DNA of 64,000 nucleotides from Gammaproteobacteria bacterium (GCA_016718385.1 JADKDK010000002.1:992001-1056000); one strand, 5' to 3'. Shown: positions 9,127 to 18,661, counted from the stretch's first letter. The notes: generated from the sequence alone by a model not told the origin. Translations and numbers: made by a program.

Positions 9127-12100
9127 ATGAACACAACCCTGCTGTCGCCCCCCCGGGCGCGTCCCGGCGATCACCTGCGCTGGGGCGGACTGATACCCGG
9201 CGCCGACGCGCTCGCGCTGGCGAGCGTCGCGCGCGAGCACCCCGGCACCATGGTCGTCCTGACCGCCGGCAGCGCCACGGCCGAGCGCATCGAGTACGAC
9301 CTGCGGTTCTTCCTCGCCGGCGCCGGCACCGCCAAGCCCGTGCTGCGGCTGCCCGACTGGGAAACCCTGCCCTACGACCGCTTCTCGCCGCACCAGGACC
9401 TGGTCTCGGACCGCCTGCTGGCGCTTTCGCGCCTGGCGCAGGGCGACCCGGTGGTGCTGATCGTGCCCGTGGCGACCCTCATGCAGCGCACCGCGCCGGT
9501 GGCCTACGTGAGCGCCTCCTCGCTGGCGCTGGACCCCGGCCAGCGCCTGGGCGTCGCGCAGCTGCGCAACACGCTGGCGCGCGCCGGCTACCGCGCCGTC
9601 GACAATGTCTACGAGCACGGCGAGTTCGCGGTACGCGGCTCCATCGTGGACCTGTTCCCGATGGGACACGACACCCCGGTGCGCATCGAGCTGTTCGACG
9701 ACGAGATCGAGACGCTGCGCAGCTTCGACCCCGAGACCCAGCGCTCGCTCGCGCCGCTCGAGCGCCTGCGCCTGCTGCCCGGGCGCGAGTACCCCTTCGA
9801 CGATGCGTCGATCGCGGCGTTCCGCCGCCGCTGGCACGAGCGCTTCGACAACGACCACCGTGCCTGCCCCGACTACCAGGATGTCGCGCGCGGCATCGCG
9901 CCGGGCGGCATCGAGTACTTCCTGCCGCTGTTCTTCGACCAGTGCGCCACGCTGTTCGATTATCTGCCCGAACAGAGCCTGCTCTGCATCGAGGATGCCG
10001 CGCGTGCCGGGATCGACCAGGTGTGGGAGGCGGTAAACGGCCGCTACCGCAGTCTCGGCTCCGATATCACCCGCCCGCTGCTCGCGCCCGCCGAGGTCTT
10101 CCTGCCGCCCGATGAACTGCGCGCGGCGCTCAAGCGTCACACCCGCATCGAGTTCACGGCGCTGGAGCAGCCCGAGCGCGCCGGCGCGCACAACTTCGGC
10201 GCGGGCGAACTGGCGCTCGCACGCGAGGCCGGCAAGCGCGACGATCCGGTCGCGCGCATCGCCGCGATCGCGGCGCTGCCGCAGGCGCGGCGCAAGCTGT
10301 TCTGCGCCGAGACGCCGGGGCGGCGCGAGATGCTGGTCGAGCTGCTCGCGCGCGCCGGGGTGAAGGCGCAGGCCGTGGCCGGCTGGGAGGATTTCCTGCG
10401 CGGGGAAGCGCCCTGCGCCATCACGATCGCGCCGATCGCCGAGAGCTTCCGGCTCGACGAGCCCTCTTGCCTGGTGGTGGCGGAATCGGCGCTGTTCGGC
10501 AAGCGCGTGATGCAGCGCCGCCGGCGCTCGCGCGCCGCCGAGTCCGCCGAGACCTCGATCAGGAATCTCGCCGAGCTCGCCATCGGCGCGCCCGTGGTGC
10601 ACCTCGAGCACGGTGTCGGCCGCTACCTCGGGCTGCAGACGCTCGAGGTCGACGGCGAGCGCGCCGAGTTCCTGTGCATCGAATACGCCGAGGCGGCCAA
10701 GCTGTTCGTGCCGGTGACCGCGCTCGACATGGTGAGCCGCTACACCGGCATCGATACCGACGCCGTGACGCTGAACCGACTCGGCAGCGATCAGTGGGCG
10801 CGCGCGCGGCGCAAGGCGCAGGAGAAGATCCGCGACGTCGCTGCCGAACTGCTGGAGATCTACGCGCGGCGCGAGTCGCGCCCCGGACACGCCTTCGCGC
10901 ACCCGGGCGCGGCCTACGAGAGCTTCGCGGCCTCGTTCCCCTTCGAGGAGACGCCCGACCAGCTCGGCGCGATCGCGGCGGTGATGAACGACATGTGCGC
11001 ACCGCGCGCGATGGACCGCCTGATCTGCGGCGATGTCGGCTTCGGCAAGACCGAGGTCGCGATGCGCGCGGCCTTCATCGCGGTGCATTCGGGCAAGCAG
11101 GTCGCGGTGCTGGTGCCGACCACGCTGCTGGCGCAGCAACACTTCGAGACCTTCAGCGACCGCTTCGCGGACCTGCCGCTGACCATCGACTCCATTTCGC
11201 GCTTCCGCTCCGCGAGCGAACAGAAGCAGGTGCTGGAGCGCGTGGCCGCCGGACGGGTCGACATCCTGATCGGCACCCACAGCCTGCTCGGGAGCGAGCT
11301 GCGCTACCGCGACCTCGGGCTGCTGGTGATCGACGAGGAGCACCGTTTCGGCGTGCGCCAGAAGGACCAGCTGAAGGCGCTGCGCGCCACGGTGGACATC
11401 CTCACGCTGACGGCCACCCCGATCCCGCGCACGCTGAACATGGCGGTCGCGGGGCTGCGCGACCTGTCGATCATCAGCACGCCGCCGGCACGCCGGCTGG
11501 CGGTGAAGACCTTCGTGCAACGCCACGACGAGGGCGTGGTAAAGGATGCGCTCGATCGCGAGCTGCGCCGCGGCGGCCAGGTCTTCTTCCTGCACAACGA
11601 CGTGAAGACGATCGACAGGCGCGCCGCGGAAATCGAGCGCCTGATCCCCGAGGCGCGCGTGACGGTGGCGCACGGCCAGATGCGCGAGCGCGAGCTAGAG
11701 CGCGTGATGTCGGACTTCTATCACAAGCGCTTCAACGTGCTGTGCTGCACCACGATCATCGAGACGGGCATCGACATCCCGAGCGCCAACACCATCGTGA
11801 TCGAACGGGCCGACAAGTTCGGGCTGGCGCAACTGCACCAGTTGCGCGGGCGGGTGGGACGCTCGCATCACCAGGCCTACGCCTTCCTGCTGACGCCGGA
11901 CGAGAAATCGATGACACCGGACGCGGTGAAGCGCCTCGACGCCATCGCGGGCACCGATTCGCTGGGCGCGGGCTTCCTGCTCGCGACGCACGACCTCGAG
12001 ATCCGCGGCGCCGGCGAACTGCTCGGCGAGGAGCAGAGCGGGCAGATCCAGGCCATCGGTTACAGCCTCTACATGGACCTGCTCGCGCGCGCCGTCGAGG

Positions 12101-12648
12101 CGATGCGCTCCGGACGACTCGTCGAGCCCGAGCTCGCGCTGCGCCCGGCGATCGAGATCAACCTGCGCGTGCCGGCACTGATCCCCGACGACTACCTGCC
12201 CGACGTGCACAACCGCCTGATCATGTACAAGCGCATCGCCTCGGCCGCATCCGACGAGGAACTGCACCGGCTCGAGGTCGAGATGATCGACCGCTTCGGC
12301 CTGATTCCGCCGCCGACCCGCACGCTGATGCGCATCGCACGGCTGCGCGTCGCGGCCCAGCCGCTGGGCATCGGCAAGATCGAGGCCTCCGCGAGCGGGG
12401 GCGTGGTCGAGTTCGCCTCCCAGACCAGCGTCGACCCGTTGACGATCGTGGACCTGGTGCAGCACGATCCGCGCCGCTACCGGCTCGATGGCGGCACGCG
12501 GCTGCGCTTCATCGAGGCCACGGAGGGCGTGGAGCCACGCATCGCCTGCGTCGAGCGCCTGCTGACGCGACTGGCCACACCGCGCGCCGGCGCCACGCCC
12601 CCGGCAACGCAATCCCGCAAGGCGGCCGCCAGGAGAGCCGGCAGATGA
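9127..12648 (+). CDS. mfd: Transcription-repair coupling factor Mfd
   Basis: 1173 residues, normal for Mfd. The start MNTTLLSPPRARPGDHLRWG was chosen because upstream in-frame sequence is antisense to GAPDH. The UvrB-homologous N-terminus (DWETLPYDRFSPHQD), the RNA polymerase-interaction domain (VHLEHGVGRYLGLQTLEVDG), Walker A (CGDVGFGKTE), DEEH box (VIDEEHRFG), helicase motif III (LTATPIPRTLNMAVAG) and the TRG motif region are all present. It removes stalled RNA polymerase and recruits UvrA. Its stop overlaps the csiV ATG. Confidence 0.97.
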   Translation: MNTTLLSPPRARPGDHLRWGGLIPGADALALASVAREHPGTMVVLTAGSATAERIEYDLRFFLAGAGTAKPVLRLPDWETLPYDRFSPHQDLVSDRLLALSRLAQGDPVVLIVPVATLMQRTAPVAYVSASSLALDPGQRLGVAQLRNTLARAGYRAVDNVYEHGEFAVRGSIVDLFPMGHDTPVRIELFDDEIETLRSFDPETQRSLAPLERLRLLPGREYPFDDASIAAFRRRWHERFDNDHRACPDYQDVARGIAPGGIEYFLPLFFDQCATLFDYLPEQSLLCIEDAARAGIDQVWEAVNGRYRSLGSDITRPLLAPAEVFLPPDELRAALKRHTRIEFTALEQPERAGAHNFGAGELALAREAGKRDDPVARIAAIAALPQARRKLFCAETPGRREMLVELLARAGVKAQAVAGWEDFLRGEAPCAITIAPIAESFRLDEPSCLVVAESALFGKRVMQRRRRSRAAESAETSIRNLAELAIGAPVVHLEHGVGRYLGLQTLEVDGERAEFLCIEYAEAAKLFVPVTALDMVSRYTGIDTDAVTLNRLGSDQWARARRKAQEKIRDVAAELLEIYARRESRPGHAFAHPGAAYESFAASFPFEETPDQLGAIAAVMNDMCAPRAMDRLICGDVGFGKTEVAMRAAFIAVHSGKQVAVLVPTTLLAQQHFETFSDRFADLPLTIDSISRFRSASEQKQVLERVAAGRVDILIGTHSLLGSELRYRDLGLLVIDEEHRFGVRQKDQLKALRATVDILTLTATPIPRTLNMAVAGLRDLSIISTPPARRLAVKTFVQRHDEGVVKDALDRELRRGGQVFFLHNDVKTIDRRAAEIERLIPEARVTVAHGQMRERELERVMSDFYHKRFNVLCCTTIIETGIDIPSANTIVIERADKFGLAQLHQLRGRVGRSHHQAYAFLLTPDEKSMTPDAVKRLDAIAGTDSLGAGFLLATHDLEIRGAGELLGEEQSGQIQAIGYSLYMDLLARAVEAMRSGRLVEPELALRPAIEINLRVPALIPDDYLPDVHNRLIMYKRIASAASDEELHRLEVEMIDRFGLIPPPTRTLMRIARLRVAAQPLGIGKIEASASGGVVEFASQTSVDPLTIVDLVQHDPRRYRLDGGTRLRFIEATEGVEPRIACVERLLTRLATPRAGATPPATQSRKAAARRAGR

Positions 12649-13592
12649 GACTACACCGAGCATTCGCGCTGCTGGCAGCGTTGCTGTCCACACCGGCGCT
12701 GCGGGCCCAGGACATCCCCACGCCGGCCGCCGTCATGGCACCGTGGATCCAGGTCGAACTGATCGTGTTCCGCAATCTCGACACCGCGGGCGCGGCCGAC
12801 GAGCAGTGGCCGGCGCAGCCCGCCCTCGCCTACCCCGATACCCTGCGATTCCTGCTCGATCCGGCGGACGTACCCGCGACGGATTCGCCGGCACCCGCGG
12901 CGACGACGGCGACGACGGCGCAGGAACCGGTCGCGGCAACGGCGCCGGTTCCGTTCGCGCTGCTCGCGTCCCCGGAAAGCCTGCTGGGCGATGCCGCCGC
13001 GCGCCTCGCCGGATCGCCGAACCACAGCGTGCTGGCCCACCTGACCTGGCGCCAGCCCGCACCGGGCAATGGCGCCGAACACATCCTCGTCACCGGCGGC
13101 AGGCCCTGGGGCGAACACCGGGAACTGGAGGGCTACGTCTCGGTGTCGCGCGCGAACTTCGTGCACGTCGCGACGCACCTGTGGCTGAACGATTTTGCCG
13201 ACGCGGCAGCGGGCCAGGCGCCCCCGGTCGGTGCAGGCGTGGCACTGCCGCCAGTGCCACGGCCGCCGCAGCCCGACCTGGCGCCGCAGGCCACGTTCGC
13301 CGCAATCGCCGAGCCCTTGCCCGCGGAGGCCGCGCCGATGACGGCGAGCGATACCGTCGCGCCGGCTGCCGACGATCCGATCAGTGTCGAACCGGCGCGC
13401 GCGCTGCGCAGCGTGCTGCTCGAGGCGAGCCGGCGCATCGCGCCGGGCGAGGTGCACTACATCGACCACCCGTTGTTCGGCGTGGTGCTGAAGGTCGAGC
13501 CCTGGGACCCGGTCGCTGCCGCGAATCCGCAGACGCTCACCGCCCCGACGCCCGGCGCGCCACCGGCGGCACCGGCCCCGGCCTCACCCTGA
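12645..13592 (+). CDS. CsiV-family peptidoglycan-binding periplasmic protein
   Basis: 315 residues with a signal peptide (MRLHRAFALLAALLSTPALR, cleavage near RAQD). WIQVELIVFRN near residue 35 and the C-terminal MLLEASRRI-like segment VLLEASRRIAPGEVHYIDHP are typical of the CsiV family found next to mfd in pseudomonads. The middle (residues 75-120 and 190-240) is low-complexity Ala/Pro/Thr. The ATG overlaps the mfd TGA (ATGA), so translation is coupled. Its 3' end overlaps the converging phosphorylase gene by nine bases. The molecular role of the family is poorly defined. Confidence 0.75.
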   Translation: MRLHRAFALLAALLSTPALRAQDIPTPAAVMAPWIQVELIVFRNLDTAGAADEQWPAQPALAYPDTLRFLLDPADVPATDSPAPAATTATTAQEPVAATAPVPFALLASPESLLGDAAARLAGSPNHSVLAHLTWRQPAPGNGAEHILVTGGRPWGEHRELEGYVSVSRANFVHVATHLWLNDFADAAAGQAPPVGAGVALPPVPRPPQPDLAPQATFAAIAEPLPAEAAPMTASDTVAPAADDPISVEPARALRSVLLEASRRIAPGEVHYIDHPLFGVVLKVEPWDPVAAANPQTLTAPTPGAPPAAPAPASP

Positions 13593-14342
13593 GGCGAGCA
13601 GCGCGGCAAGGCACTCCAGCGTCGCGTCGACCTGCGCCATGCAGGCGGCGGCCTCGCGCCGGATCTCGGCCAGCGTGATCGGCTCCGGCGACAGGCCGGC
13701 GGCGCGGTTCACCACCATCGCCAGCATGGCGTAAGGCAGCCCGAGCTCGCGCGCGAGCGCCGCTTCCGGCAGCGCAGTCATGCCGACGAGGTCGCAGCCG
13801 TCGCGCGCGAGGCGCGCGATCTCCGCCGCCGTTTCCAGCCGCGGCCCCTGGGTGCAGCCGTACACCGCCTGCGGATGCAGCGACACCCGCGCCGCGGCCG
13901 CGGCGTCGCCCAGCAACGCGCGCATGGCCGCGTCGAAGGGCTCGGCGAATTCCACGTGATCCAGCGCGAGCAGCACGCCGTCGTGAAAGCTGCCCTCGCG
14001 GCACCAGGTGTAATCGATGGCGTCGTGCGGCAGCCACAGCGAACCGGGCGTGGCCGCGGGCGCGATCCCGCCCACGGTGTTCAGCGCCACCACGTGTGTC
14101 GCGCCGAGATCCGCGAGCGCGCGCAGGTTGGCGCGATAGTTGATGCGGTGCGGCGCGATCGCGTGCGGTTCGCCGTGACGCGCGAGGTACAACGCGGGCA
14201 CGCCGAAAAACGCGCCGGCATGCACCGGCGCCGACGGCTCGCCCCACGGCGTGGTGTGACGCACGGTCTGCGCGGTGGCGAAGCCCCGCAGTTGCTCCAC
14301 CGCGCTGCCACCGATGATCGCGAGCCTCGTGCCCTTCTGCAT
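13584..14342 (-). CDS. S-methyl-5'-thioinosine phosphorylase (MTAP/PNP family)
   Basis: 252 residues of the trimeric purine nucleoside / methylthioadenosine phosphorylase family. Visible motifs are IIGGSAVEQL (phosphate loop), HGEPHAIAPHRINYRANL, NTVGGIAPA and TQGPRLETAAEI with GMTALPEAALARELGLPYA. The gene lies beside mfd/csiV, where P. aeruginosa has its methylthioinosine phosphorylase, which fits that assignment over MTAP proper. It would recycle the purine and methylthioribose of methylthioadenosine after deamination. MTA phosphorylase or guanosine/inosine specificity cannot be excluded from sequence alone. Confidence 0.82.
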   Translation of the reverse strand: MQKGTRLAIIGGSAVEQLRGFATAQTVRHTTPWGEPSAPVHAGAFFGVPALYLARHGEPHAIAPHRINYRANLRALADLGATHVVALNTVGGIAPAATPGSLWLPHDAIDYTWCREGSFHDGVLLALDHVEFAEPFDAAMRALLGDAAAAARVSLHPQAVYGCTQGPRLETAAEIARLARDGCDLVGMTALPEAALARELGLPYAMLAMVVNRAAGLSPEPITLAEIRREAAACMAQVDATLECLAALLASG

Positions 14343-14479
14343 TCTGCGTGCAACTCCCGTGTGCGGATCCCGTGCGAATCATGCGCGGCACTGTTTGATC
14401 CGCCGCAATACCCGATGCTGGACAGAATAGCCCAAAGTGGTATGTTGACCTCGAACGATGAGTTCTCAGGGAGCCGGTC

Positions 14480-14803
14480 ATGGCCACGATCAGACCAGTC
14501 GTCGGTAACTGGTACCAGGAAACCGAGCAGGGCAGCATCTTCGAAGTCGTGGCGTACGACGAGGAAGAGCAGACCGTCGAGATCCAGCACCTCGACGGCG
14601 AGGTCGAGGAATACGATCTGGATACGTGGCGGGAAATGACGATCACCGGCATCGAGCCGCCGGAGGACTGGCGCAGCGGTTTCGAGCTCGCGCAGGAAGA
14701 TGCCGAACTCGCCGACGAACCCAGGCATCCCGAAGACTGGTCCGGCGCGCTGAACCAGATCGAGCCCGACGACATCGGCATCGAGGACGACTGGGTCGAG
14801 TGA
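14480..14803 (+). CDS. Small acidic conserved hypothetical protein (DUF6763-like)
   Basis: 107 residues, strongly acidic (about 30 Asp/Glu), starting MATIRPVVGNWYQETEQGSI with the ribosome site AGGGAGCC just upstream. The N-terminal half looks like a small beta-barrel (GNWYQE...FEVVAYDEEEQTVEIQHL); the C-terminal half is rich in Glu/Asp and Trp-Pro pairs (PEDW twice). I recall it as the uncharacterised gammaproteobacterial family DUF6763, but that label is from memory. It sits alone between the phosphorylase and lexA, and no function can be inferred. Confidence 0.75.
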   Translation: MATIRPVVGNWYQETEQGSIFEVVAYDEEEQTVEIQHLDGEVEEYDLDTWREMTITGIEPPEDWRSGFELAQEDAELADEPRHPEDWSGALNQIEPDDIGIEDDWVE

Positions 14804-14842
14804 CCGGCGCCGCGCGGCGCAGGGCTTGCCGTGACGAGCAGG

Positions 14843-14858
14843 CTGTATATACTTACAG
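14843..14858 (+). promoter_or_regulatory. LexA operator (SOS box) upstream of lexA
   Basis: CTGTATATACTTACAG differs little from the consensus CTG-N10-CAG (CTGTATATATATACAG). It lies 28 bases upstream of the lexA ATG, the expected place for autoregulation. No other copy was noticed in the window. Confidence 0.92.
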
Positions 14859-14885
14859 CGCACCTGCTCGACCGAGGCATAACCC

Positions 14886-15482
14886 ATGAGCAATCTGACC
14901 GAACGCCAGAGTCAGGTCCTCGACCTGATCCGGCGCTACATCGAGGACACCGGCTACCCGCCCACCCGCGCCGACATCGCACGCGAGCTCGGCTTCCGTT
15001 CCGCCAATGCCGCCGAGGAGCACCTGCGCGCGCTGGCGCGCAAGGGTGCCATCGAGATGACCGCAGGCGCCTCGCGCGGCATACGCCTGAGCGGCGAGAG
15101 CGGCATCCCCGTGGTGGGCCGCGTCGCGGCGGGCAGCCCGCTGCTGGCGGCGGAGCACATCGAGCAGCACGTGCAGGTTCCGGCGCGGCTGTTCTCGCCG
15201 GCGGCGGATTATTTCCTGCGCGTCAGCGGCATGAGCATGAAGGATGCGGGCATTCTCGACGGCGACCTGCTCGCGGTGCACCGTACCGTGGAGGCCCGCG
15301 AAGGCCAGATCGTGGTGGCGCGCATCGACGACGAGGTCACGGTGAAGCGCCTGCACCGCACCCGCGACCGTCACCTGGTGGAACTGCTGCCCGAGAACCC
15401 CGACTTCGCACCCATCCGCGTCGACCTGCGCGAGCACGAGTTCACGCTCGAGGGCATCAGCGTCGGCGTGCTGCGCCTGTAA
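14886..15482 (+). CDS. lexA: LexA repressor
   Basis: 198 residues. The winged-helix N-terminus (MSNLTERQSQVLDLIRRYIE, PPTRADIARELGF) binds SOS boxes. The self-cleavage site Ala-Gly lies in VGRVAAGSPLL, the catalytic Ser in SGMSMKDAGI and the Lys in DEVTVKRLHR. Cleavage stimulated by RecA filaments derepresses the SOS regulon. A near-consensus SOS box sits just upstream. The TAA stop lies in a degenerate REP-like element (15479-15500). Confidence 0.97.
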   Translation: MSNLTERQSQVLDLIRRYIEDTGYPPTRADIARELGFRSANAAEEHLRALARKGAIEMTAGASRGIRLSGESGIPVVGRVAAGSPLLAAEHIEQHVQVPARLFSPAADYFLRVSGMSMKDAGILDGDLLAVHRTVEAREGQIVVARIDDEVTVKRLHRTRDRHLVELLPENPDFAPIRVDLREHEFTLEGISVGVLRL

Positions 15483-15500
15483 ACCGGCATTCGAGCCGAC
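15479..15500 (+). repeat. Degenerate REP-like hairpin overlapping the lexA stop
   Basis: GTAA followed by ACCGGCATTCGAGCCGAC matches the repeat family seen elsewhere in the window (GTAG then GTCGGCATTCGTGCCGAC at 32509) at about 17 of 22 positions. The lexA TAA stop lies in its head. Confidence 0.5.
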
Positions 15501-15514
15501 TGGCGCGCCCGGCG

Positions 15515-15576
15515 GGCGGAGCGGGGGGGGGCGGGAAAGGGGGGGCGGGGGGGGGGCCGGGCGCCGGCGCGGGGGC
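15515..15576. other. Extreme G-run low-complexity tract
   Basis: About 60 bases that on the plus strand are nearly all G, with runs of 8 to 10, interrupted by short GC pieces. It lies between convergent lexA and a small gene and is bracketed by a degenerate REP element (15479-15500) and a truncated one (15586-15600). No coding or promoter signal is visible. Poor base calling or mis-assembly across hairpins is the simplest explanation; a real G-quadruplex-forming tract is the alternative. Confidence 0.6.
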
Positions 15577-15585
15577 TACAGGCGT

Positions 15586-15600
15586 GTGGGTCGGCATTCC
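15586..15600 (+). repeat. Truncated REP-like head
   Basis: GTGGGTCGGCATTCC is the head and left arm of the repeat family, ending abruptly before the right arm. It directly abuts the stop codon (15600-15602) of the minus-strand gene that follows. Confidence 0.6.
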
Positions 15601-15854
15601 TAGTGCAGGATCCGCTCGCCGTCCTCGCGCGCGCCGATGAATTCGAGCTCGGCCTCACCGCCGGCGAGGTGCGCCGCCGCCTGGATGCCGGCCTCGATCA
15701 TCGCCCTGGCAATTTCCAGCCGCGCGTCCGAGAGGTATTCGCGCGAATCCGCTGAAAAATGGATGCGCACCAGCGGCTCTCCCTCGCCGCCGGGTCGCCG
15801 CAACACGACCTCGCCGGAGGCGAGTTCGACGATTTCCAGAAGTGATGCCGCCAA
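15600..15854 (-). CDS. Small conserved hypothetical protein next to topA
   Basis: 84 residues: MAASLLEIVELASGEVVLRR, then VRIHFSADSREYLSDARLEI and a helical C-terminus (ARAMIEAGIQAAAHLAGGEA). It looks like a compact alpha/beta protein without signal peptide or membrane helix. It is 94 bases downstream of topA on the same strand, and pseudomonads have a small uncharacterised gene in this interval. I do not recognise a function. Its 3' end abuts a truncated REP element and the G-run tract, so the last residues may be affected by sequence quality. Confidence 0.65.
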   Translation of the reverse strand: MAASLLEIVELASGEVVLRRPGGEGEPLVRIHFSADSREYLSDARLEIARAMIEAGIQAAAHLAGGEAELEFIGAREDGERILH

Positions 15855-15948
15855 ACGGGCGTCCTCCAGCAGGTGCCGGGTGGCGACAACCGCCAGCCCC
15901 GGATGAATTCTAGCCCGCCACGGCGCCGCGCGCGCGATGCCGGGCGCA

Positions 15949-18582
15949 TCAGTCGTCCTTGCTCACCACCCACTTGCCGTCACGCTCGTAGGCACGCCAG
16001 CCCGTGGGCTTGCCGTCGACCTCGCTCATCACGTACTGGCGGCGCATCTTGCGGCTGTAGCGGACCTGCACCGGATTGCCGGCGTCGTCGCGCACCGGCG
16101 CATCGAGCAGGAAGGCGTACTTGGGATCGAGCTGGTCGCGAACCGACAGCAGTTCCTCGACCAGCGGCGCGCGCGTCTCGCGGTTCTTCGGAAAGCGGCT
16201 GGCGGCGAGGAACAGGCCCGAGGCGCCGTCGCGCAACACGTAGAAGTCCTCGACCTTCTGGCACTTCAGGTGCGGCATCGGCACCGGCGGCATCTTGGGC
16301 GGCGCGGGCTGCCCGTTGCGCAGGAGCTTGCGCGTGTTGCCGCAGTCGCTCGCGGTGCAGCCGAAGTACTTGCCGAAGCGCCCGGTCTTCAGCTGCATGT
16401 CCGCGCCGCACTTGTCGCAGGGGATCAGCGGACCTTCGTAGCCCTTGAGCTTGAAGCGCCCGGTCTCGATCTCGTAGCCCGGGCAGTCGGGGTTGTTGCC
16501 GCAGACGTGCAGCTTGCGCTGCGCATCGACGAGGTAGCTGTCCATCGCGGTGCCGCAGATGCCGCAGCGATGACGCGTGCGCAGCACCCGCGATTCGGCC
16601 TCCTCGTCCTCGTCGGCCTCGTCGTGCACGACCTCGTCGCCGTGCACCAGGTTGATGGTCTCCTTGCAGCGCTCCGCCGGTGGCAGCGAGTAGCCGGAGC
16701 AACCCAGGAACACGCCGGTGCTGCCGGTGCGGATCTGCATCGGCCGCCCGCACGCCGGGCAAGCGATGTCGGTGCCGACCGGCGTATTGCCGCGCATGCC
16801 GCCGTCCGCGGCCTTGGCGGCGTCGAGCCGCCCGGAGAAGTCGGCGTAGAAATCGTCCAGCACCTTGATCCAGTTGCGCTCGCCCGAGGCAACCTCGTCG
16901 AGGGACTCCTCCATGCTGGCGGTGAAGCCGTAGTCCATCAGGTTGGTGAACTTCTCGGCGAGGCGGTCGGTCACGATGTCGCCGAGCTTCTCGGCGTAGA
17001 AGCGCCGGCTCTCGACGCGCGCGTAGCCGCGGTCCTGGATCGTGGAGATGATCGCGGCATAGGTCGAGGGCCGGCCGATGCCGCGCTTCTCGAGCTCGCG
17101 CACCAGCGTGGCCTCGGTAAAGCGCGGCGGCGCCTTGGTGAAATGCTGGCTGGGCACGAGTTGTTGCAGTGTCAGCTCGGCGCCCACCGCCACGTCGGGC
17201 AGCTCGACATCCTCGTCCTTGCGTTGTCCCGCGGGCAGCACGCGCAGGAAGCCGTCGAATTTGAGGATGCGCCCGCGCGCGCGCAACTCGAAATCGCCCG
17301 CGGCCACTTCGAGCGAGGTGCTGAGGTATTCGGCCGCCGGCATCTGGCAGGCGATGAACTGGCGCCAGATCAGCTCGTAGACCCGCACCGCGTCGCGCTC
17401 CACGCCCTCGAGGGCATCGGGCAGCAGCGTCACGTCCGACGGACGGATCGCCTCGTGCGCTTCCTGCGCGCCGGCCTTGCTGCTGTAGACGCCGGGTTTT
17501 TCCGGCACGTAGCGCTCGCCGTGCGTGGCGGCGATGTAGTCACGGCAGGCCGCGACGGCCTCGGCGCTGAGGTTGGTCGAGTCGGTACGCATGTAGGTGA
17601 TGAAGCCGGCCTCGTAGAGGCGCTGGGCGAGCATCATGGTCTTCTTCACGCTGAACCCCAGGCGCGTGCTCACGGCCTGCTGCAGCGTCGAGGTGATGAA
17701 CGGCGCCGAGGGGCGCGTGCGCGTGGGCTTGTCCTCGCGTGCCCTGACCACGAAGCGCGCCTTCTCCAGCGCGCGCACCGCGCGCTCGGCCTCCTCGCGG
17801 TTGCCGGGGCGGAAGTTCTGCTCGCCCTCGCGGCGCACCTCGAGACGCAATGCCTCCTTTGCGGCGGTCAGCGTATCGGCGTGCAGTTCCCAGAACTCCT
17901 CGGGCACGAAGGCGCGGATCTCGCGTTCGCGCTCGACCAGCAGCTTCACCGCCACCGACTGCACGCGTCCGGCCGACAGGCCGCGCGCGACCTTCTCCCA
18001 CAGCAGCGGCGAGAGCATGTAGCCGACCACGCGGTCGAGGAAGCGCCGCGCCTGCTGCGCGTTGACGCGGTCCATGTCGACCTGCGACGGGCGCTCGAAG
18101 GCTTCCTTGATGGCGCTGCGCGTGATCTCGTTGAACACCACGCGGCGGTACTTGGCCGGGTCGCCGCCGATGGCCTCGCGCAGGTGCCACGCGATGGCCT
18201 CCCCCTCGCGATCGAGGTCGGTCGCTAGGTAGATTTCATCGGCCGTGCTGGCGGCCTTGCGCAGATCGGCGACAACCTTCTCCTTGCCCGGGAGGATCTC
18301 GTAACTGGCGCGCCAGCCGTGCCCGGGGTCCACGCCCATGCGCTTGACCAGTTGCTCGCGCCCCTTCTTCTCGCGATGCTTCGCCTTCTCCTTTTCCGAC
18401 ATCTTGCGCGTCGCGGCGGCGCTGCGCGCCCGCTCCGCGGCGTCGGTGGTCCTGGCGTTGCCGCTGGTCGGCAGGTCACGGATATGGCCCACGCTCGACT
18501 TCACGATGAAGTCGCGGCCGAGATACTTGTTGATGGTCTTCGCCTTCGCCGGCGACTCCACGATGACCAGTGCCTTGCCCAT
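15949..18582 (-). CDS. topA: DNA topoisomerase I
   Basis: 877 residues. The start MGKALVIVESPAKAKTINKY was chosen at the Toprim domain; the upstream in-frame extension has no family match. The active-site tyrosine lies in GFITYMRTDSTN. At the C-terminus are three zinc-ribbon units (CPACGRPM, CGICGTAM, CDKCGADM with the partner Cys pairs) and then a Cys-poor tail ending RDGKWVVSKDD. It relaxes negative supercoils by single-strand passage. It is divergent from nothing and stands as its own unit, 79 bases downstream of a small membrane-protein gene. Confidence 0.97.
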   Translation of the reverse strand: MGKALVIVESPAKAKTINKYLGRDFIVKSSVGHIRDLPTSGNARTTDAAERARSAAATRKMSEKEKAKHREKKGREQLVKRMGVDPGHGWRASYEILPGKEKVVADLRKAASTADEIYLATDLDREGEAIAWHLREAIGGDPAKYRRVVFNEITRSAIKEAFERPSQVDMDRVNAQQARRFLDRVVGYMLSPLLWEKVARGLSAGRVQSVAVKLLVEREREIRAFVPEEFWELHADTLTAAKEALRLEVRREGEQNFRPGNREEAERAVRALEKARFVVRAREDKPTRTRPSAPFITSTLQQAVSTRLGFSVKKTMMLAQRLYEAGFITYMRTDSTNLSAEAVAACRDYIAATHGERYVPEKPGVYSSKAGAQEAHEAIRPSDVTLLPDALEGVERDAVRVYELIWRQFIACQMPAAEYLSTSLEVAAGDFELRARGRILKFDGFLRVLPAGQRKDEDVELPDVAVGAELTLQQLVPSQHFTKAPPRFTEATLVRELEKRGIGRPSTYAAIISTIQDRGYARVESRRFYAEKLGDIVTDRLAEKFTNLMDYGFTASMEESLDEVASGERNWIKVLDDFYADFSGRLDAAKAADGGMRGNTPVGTDIACPACGRPMQIRTGSTGVFLGCSGYSLPPAERCKETINLVHGDEVVHDEADEDEEAESRVLRTRHRCGICGTAMDSYLVDAQRKLHVCGNNPDCPGYEIETGRFKLKGYEGPLIPCDKCGADMQLKTGRFGKYFGCTASDCGNTRKLLRNGQPAPPKMPPVPMPHLKCQKVEDFYVLRDGASGLFLAASRFPKNRETRAPLVEELLSVRDQLDPKYAFLLDAPVRDDAGNPVQVRYSRKMRRQYVMSEVDGKPTGWRAYERDGKWVVSKDD

Positions 18583-18661
18583 GATGCTGTCGGTTTTCCA
18601 GGGTAAATAGAGAAGGGAGGAAAAAAAGAGGCGCCATATATACGGGCTGCCCCCCACAGGG

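Noticed and set aside
9064..11673. An 869-codon minus-strand open frame opposite mfd
   Set aside because: Composition is typical of antisense frames in GC-rich DNA, and the opposite strand carries all Mfd motifs.
15937..18228. A 763-codon plus-strand frame opposite topA
   Set aside because: Antisense shadow; topA has all catalytic and zinc-ribbon motifs.
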